Part shown: one piece after another, positions 61,000-64,000 of the stretch | Position numbering within the stretch: the first letter of the stretch is position 1 | How the letters are laid out: every line of letters starts with the position of its first letter | DNA from: JBBQNY01 sp038255255 | Lineage (GTDB): Bacteria > Pseudomonadota > Gammaproteobacteria > Xanthomonadales > Ahniellaceae | Direction: 5' to 3' | DNA length: 64,000 nucleotides | Assembly: GCA_038255255.1 (NCBI GenBank) | Contig: JBBSLL010000001.1 | Coordinates: 204,168 to 268,167, forward strand | Position numbers and translations under genes: made by a program | Notes under the pieces: model-generated | What the model saw: only the letters and a program-made list of their open reading frames with translations | What the model was told of the DNA's origin: nothing | Databases searched by the model: none

Positions 61000-63876
61000 A
61001 TGAGCCCAAGACCCCCGCCGCCAGGCAAACCCAAGCGCGCTGCCGCCGCAGCGCCCCGCAACAGCGTGCGTCCGAAAAGTCCCTCCAAGGGATCGGGCGG
61101 CGCGAAACCCAAGGCCAGTGCGCAGCGTGGCCCCGGTTCGGCGTCGCGCGCCCAGCCGACATCCGGTACTCGTGGTCCGGCACAGCCGCCGCGAGCCGCG
61201 GGTTCATCGTCACGCAAGACCCCCGCCGCGAAAGCTGCCCCGTGGCTGCCGGATGTCTGGGCCGACGATGATGCGGTGCTCGCAAAGGCGCTCGGGCGTG
61301 GCAAGCCGGCGGCCGCCACGGCCAAGGCCGCGCCGCCGCAGCGGTCCCCGAAGTCTCATGCCCAGTCGACGCAGCAGGGTCCGCGCCGGACGGACAAGTC
61401 GGGCAGTTCCGGCAAAGCGCGAACTTCGCCCAGGTCGGGCACTTCGGACAGTCCGCGCAGTTCGCGCGAAAGTCGCCCTGCGACACCGGGCCGCGCGCCC
61501 AGCGCAACGCCGCGACCGCCCGGCAGGGGTCGCTCCGAAAAGCACACCTATGTCGGCGGCCAGACCGGGGCTCAGCGATCCGCCGCACCGCTGCCCGCCG
61601 CGACGGAATCCCCGCGAGCCAGGCCTGCGCACGCCGCACCCGGCAAGTTTCGCGATCCGCACGCGGCGCGCGAAGCGGAGAATTACGCAGAGCCGATTCC
61701 GAGCCGCGAGGCATTGAGCGAGTTCCTCGCCGCGAGCGGTGAGCTCATGACAGCGGAGCGCCTGGCAGAGGCGCTCGACCTCGAGGCACCCGAGCGGTTC
61801 GAGGCCCTGTCGCGAAGGCTCGCCGCGATGTTGCGCGACGGGCAATTGCTGATGAATCGCCGCGGCGGGTACGGCGTCGCTGAAAAACTCGACCTCATCG
61901 CAGGCGAGGTCATCGCGCATCCCGACGGATTCGGGTTCCTGAGAAGCGACGCCGGTGGCGACGACCTGTTCCTCGCGCCTGGCCAGATGCGGCGCGTGCT
62001 GCACGGAGATCGCGTGCTCGCCAGTGTGACCGGCGTGGACCGCCGCGGTCGGAGCGAGGGCGCGATCGTGGAGGTGCTCGAGCGCCGCACGACGCGCCTG
62101 GTGGGGCGCTTCGAGGAGAGCGAAGGCGTGACCCTCGTGGTGCCGGATGATCGCCGCATCCATCGCAGCGTGCTGATCCCGCCCGCCTTGCGCGGCAGCG
62201 CACGGCAGGGCCAGATCGTTGTCGTCGAGCTCACCTCCCCCCCGTCGGGCGACCGCCCACCACTGGGGCGTATCGCCAGCGTGCTCGGCGAACGGCTGTC
62301 GGCGACTTTGACGGTGAGGATGGCGATCGAAAGCCATGGGCTGCCGCATGAGTGGCCGCCGGACGTGCTGGAGGAGGCCAACGCCGCTTCGCCCACGGTC
62401 ACCGAAGCCGAACGGGCCGGTCGCGTCGACCTGCGCGAGACGCCGCTGGTGACGATCGACGGGGAAGATGCGCGCGACTTCGACGATGCCGTGTGGTGCG
62501 AGAAAGTCGCTGGAGGATTCCGCCTGCTGGTCGCGATCGCCGACGTTTCGCACTACGTGCAGCCGGGCGGCGCGCTCGATCGCGAGGCGCAGGACCGCGC
62601 GACGTCGGTGTACTTCCCCGAGTTCGTGGTGCCCATGCTTCCCGAGGTGCTGTCCAACGGCATCTGCTCGCTGAACCCCGATGTCGAACGGCTCTGCATG
62701 GTCTGCGACGTGCATGTCGACGGCAACGGCGGGACGTCCCACGCGAAGTTCTATCCCGCGGTGATGCGCTCGCACGCGCGGCTCACCTACAACGAGGTGT
62801 GGGGGGCGATTGGCGAACGCGACCCCGACACGCGCAAGCGGCTTGCGCATGTGCTGCCGCAGCTCGACCGGTTGCACGAGCTGTACCAGGTGCTGGCAAA
62901 GGCGCGCAAGGCGCGCGGCGCGATCGAGTTCGAATCGACCGAGTTCAAGTTCCGCCTGGGTGCGGGCGGCGAAGTGCTGGCGGTGGGCGCGTACGAGCGC
63001 AATGATGCGCATCGCCTGATCGAGGAATGCATGATCGCGGCGAATGTCGAGGCCGCACGCTTCATCGCGCGTACGCACGTACCGGCCCCATTCCGCGTGC
63101 ACGCCCCTCCGCCCGAAGCCAAGTTCGCCGACCTGCTCGAGTACCTGCGTGAGTTCGGCTTGAAGCTACCGGCATTCGGGGTGGTCAAGCCGCTGGACTT
63201 CGCCCAATTGCTGCGGCGGGTGCGCGAGCGGCCGGATGCCTCGCTCATCGAGTCAGTGGTGCTGCGCAGCCAGTCGATGGCGGTCTACGGTCCGGAGAAT
63301 GGCGGCCACTTCGGGCTCGCGCTCGACGCCTATGCGCATTTCACGTCGCCGATCCGTCGTTACCCGGATCTGTTGCTGCATCGAGCGATCCGGCACGCCG
63401 CGGCGCGCGGCAAGCCGGAAACGTATCGCTATTCGATCGGTGACATGGCGCAACTCACATCGCACTGTTCGCGCAACGAGCGTCGCGCAGACGAGGCCGA
63501 GCGCGACGTCGACGAGCGCTTCAAGTGCGCGTGGATGGAAAAGCACGTGGGCTCCGAGTTCGATGGCGTGGTGTCCGGCGTCACGTCGTTCGGGCTGTTC
63601 GTCGAGCTCAAGCCCACGCGTGTGTCGGGACTGGTGCACATCACGCAGTTGCCGAACGATTACTACCACTTCGATCCCAAGCGGCACCTGCTCACCGGCG
63701 AACGACGCGGCTTGACGTTCCGGATCGGCCAGCCGGTACGCGTGCAGGTGCTGCGTGCGAGCCTCGAGGATCGCAAGATCGACTTCCGCCTCGTGGCTGC
63801 CGAGGGCGCGCCGGTATCGGGTCCGCAGGACTTCTCCGCGCCCCCCCGCAAGCAGGCGGTCGGGCGTCGTCGATGA
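61000..63876 (+). CDS. rnr: Ribonuclease R with long N-terminal extension
   Basis: 3'-5' exoribonuclease that degrades structured RNA. 958 residues. The first ~220 are low-complexity and basic (Pro, Arg, Ser, Lys, Ala), with no domain. A winged helix follows (AERLAEALDLEAPERFEALSRRLAAML), then cold-shock domains (GEVIAHPDGFGFLRSDAGG). The RNB active site is DGEDARDFDDAVW. The S1 domain ends near RKIDFRLVA. The C-terminus lacks the lysine-rich tail of E. coli RNase R; the basic region sits at the front instead. ATG 61000 has TACCAT six bases upstream; ATG 60961 is the alternative. Confidence 0.95.
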   Translation: MSPRPPPPGKPKRAAAAAPRNSVRPKSPSKGSGGAKPKASAQRGPGSASRAQPTSGTRGPAQPPRAAGSSSRKTPAAKAAPWLPDVWADDDAVLAKALGRGKPAAATAKAAPPQRSPKSHAQSTQQGPRRTDKSGSSGKARTSPRSGTSDSPRSSRESRPATPGRAPSATPRPPGRGRSEKHTYVGGQTGAQRSAAPLPAATESPRARPAHAAPGKFRDPHAAREAENYAEPIPSREALSEFLAASGELMTAERLAEALDLEAPERFEALSRRLAAMLRDGQLLMNRRGGYGVAEKLDLIAGEVIAHPDGFGFLRSDAGGDDLFLAPGQMRRVLHGDRVLASVTGVDRRGRSEGAIVEVLERRTTRLVGRFEESEGVTLVVPDDRRIHRSVLIPPALRGSARQGQIVVVELTSPPSGDRPPLGRIASVLGERLSATLTVRMAIESHGLPHEWPPDVLEEANAASPTVTEAERAGRVDLRETPLVTIDGEDARDFDDAVWCEKVAGGFRLLVAIADVSHYVQPGGALDREAQDRATSVYFPEFVVPMLPEVLSNGICSLNPDVERLCMVCDVHVDGNGGTSHAKFYPAVMRSHARLTYNEVWGAIGERDPDTRKRLAHVLPQLDRLHELYQVLAKARKARGAIEFESTEFKFRLGAGGEVLAVGAYERNDAHRLIEECMIAANVEAARFIARTHVPAPFRVHAPPPEAKFADLLEYLREFGLKLPAFGVVKPLDFAQLLRRVRERPDASLIESVVLRSQSMAVYGPENGGHFGLALDAYAHFTSPIRRYPDLLLHRAIRHAAARGKPETYRYSIGDMAQLTSHCSRNERRADEAERDVDERFKCAWMEKHVGSEFDGVVSGVTSFGLFVELKPTRVSGLVHITQLPNDYYHFDPKRHLLTGERRGLTFRIGQPVRVQVLRASLEDRKIDFRLVAAEGAPVSGPQDFSAPPRKQAVGRRR

Positions 63877-64000
63877 GCGACGACTGGCGCCTGGGCATCC
63901 ATGCGGTCGAGTCGGCCCTCGAAGTCGGCGCCTCGCAGGTAATCGAGCTCTGGATCGAGAAGGGCACGCGCAATCCGCGTGTGCTCGAACTCGCCGAGGC
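63873..64000 (+). CDS. rlmB: 23S rRNA (guanosine2251-2'-O)-methyltransferase RlmB, partial
   Basis: The first 42 residues are visible before the window ends. DWRLGIHAVESALEVGASQ and ELWIEKGTRNPRVLELAEA match the N-terminal substrate-binding domain of SpoU-type enzymes. The ATG overlaps the rnr stop by four bases; rnr-rlmB is the usual gammaproteobacterial pair. Confidence 0.92.
   Translation, partial: MSDDWRLGIHAVESALEVGASQVIELWIEKGTRNPRVLELAE

Overview
The window is GC-rich, densely coded chromosomal DNA from a gammaproteobacterium, most likely of the Xanthomonadales (Lysobacterales). Three things point there: the blocks aroK-aroB-(WGR gene)-hemE and pilT/pilU opposite yggS-proC-yggT, a large TonB-dependent receptor, and a separate exosortase of the XrtH type. 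This is inferred from gene content and order; no rRNA is present. I see no insertion sequence, phage or CRISPR array. Apart from two secreted-protein regions this is a core-genome window.

Layout. 1-3 kb: start of a TonB receptor and an exported protein. 3-7.4 kb: Hsp33, a CBS protein, an ECF-type sigma factor with a membrane partner, and release factor 3. 7.5-10.6 kb: two secreted proteins with nearly the same DUF11 plus C-terminal sorting tail. 10.7-18 kb: serine dehydratase, a glutaredoxin-like protein, a methyltransferase, YceI with cytochrome b561, and a 1217-residue hybrid sensor kinase. 18-21.1 kb: haem and shikimate genes. 21.2-24.5 kb: exosortase H, a response regulator, an unusual repeat region, pdxH and a binding-protein-like gene. 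24.5-30.3 kb: yggT-proC-yggS, the pilT/pilU retraction ATPases, a haem protein and a minor pseudopilin. 30.5-39 kb: uvrB, a GT-C membrane protein and two large exported beta-rich proteins. 39-47.3 kb: tRNA-Val overlapping an L,D-transpeptidase gene, a CoA-transferase-family enzyme, DUF421, an AarF/UbiB-like protein, tRNA-Phe, and ftsY-mutY-yggX. 47.3-54.3 kb: rsmD-coaD-lipoprotein-ferredoxin, then ggt-MBL-DUF4920-PhoX-MAPEG. 54.3-64 kb: tRNA-Leu, DUF819, an NlpC/P60 endopeptidase with a dipeptide epimerase, a FlgO/TPR protein, a long RNase R, and the start of rlmB.

Genes that probably act together. XrtH (21.2 kb) is the likely processing enzyme for the two VPALD-tailed secreted proteins at 7.5-10.6 kb. 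The NlpC/P60 protein and the epimerase form a murein-peptide recycling pair. PilT, PilU and the minor pseudopilin belong to type IV pili. YceI and cytochrome b561 are translationally coupled. RsmD, FtsY, RNase R, RlmB, RF3 and three tRNAs serve translation and RNA metabolism.

Main observations for follow-up: the variant exosortase sorting tail next to XrtH; five genes with a TAnnnT hexamer only 5-6 bases before the ATG, which suggests leaderless mRNAs; a 106-bp imperfect direct repeat with strong hairpins after the response regulator; an L,D-transpeptidase whose coding end runs antisense through tRNA-Val; and RNase R with a disordered basic N-terminal extension of roughly 200 residues.
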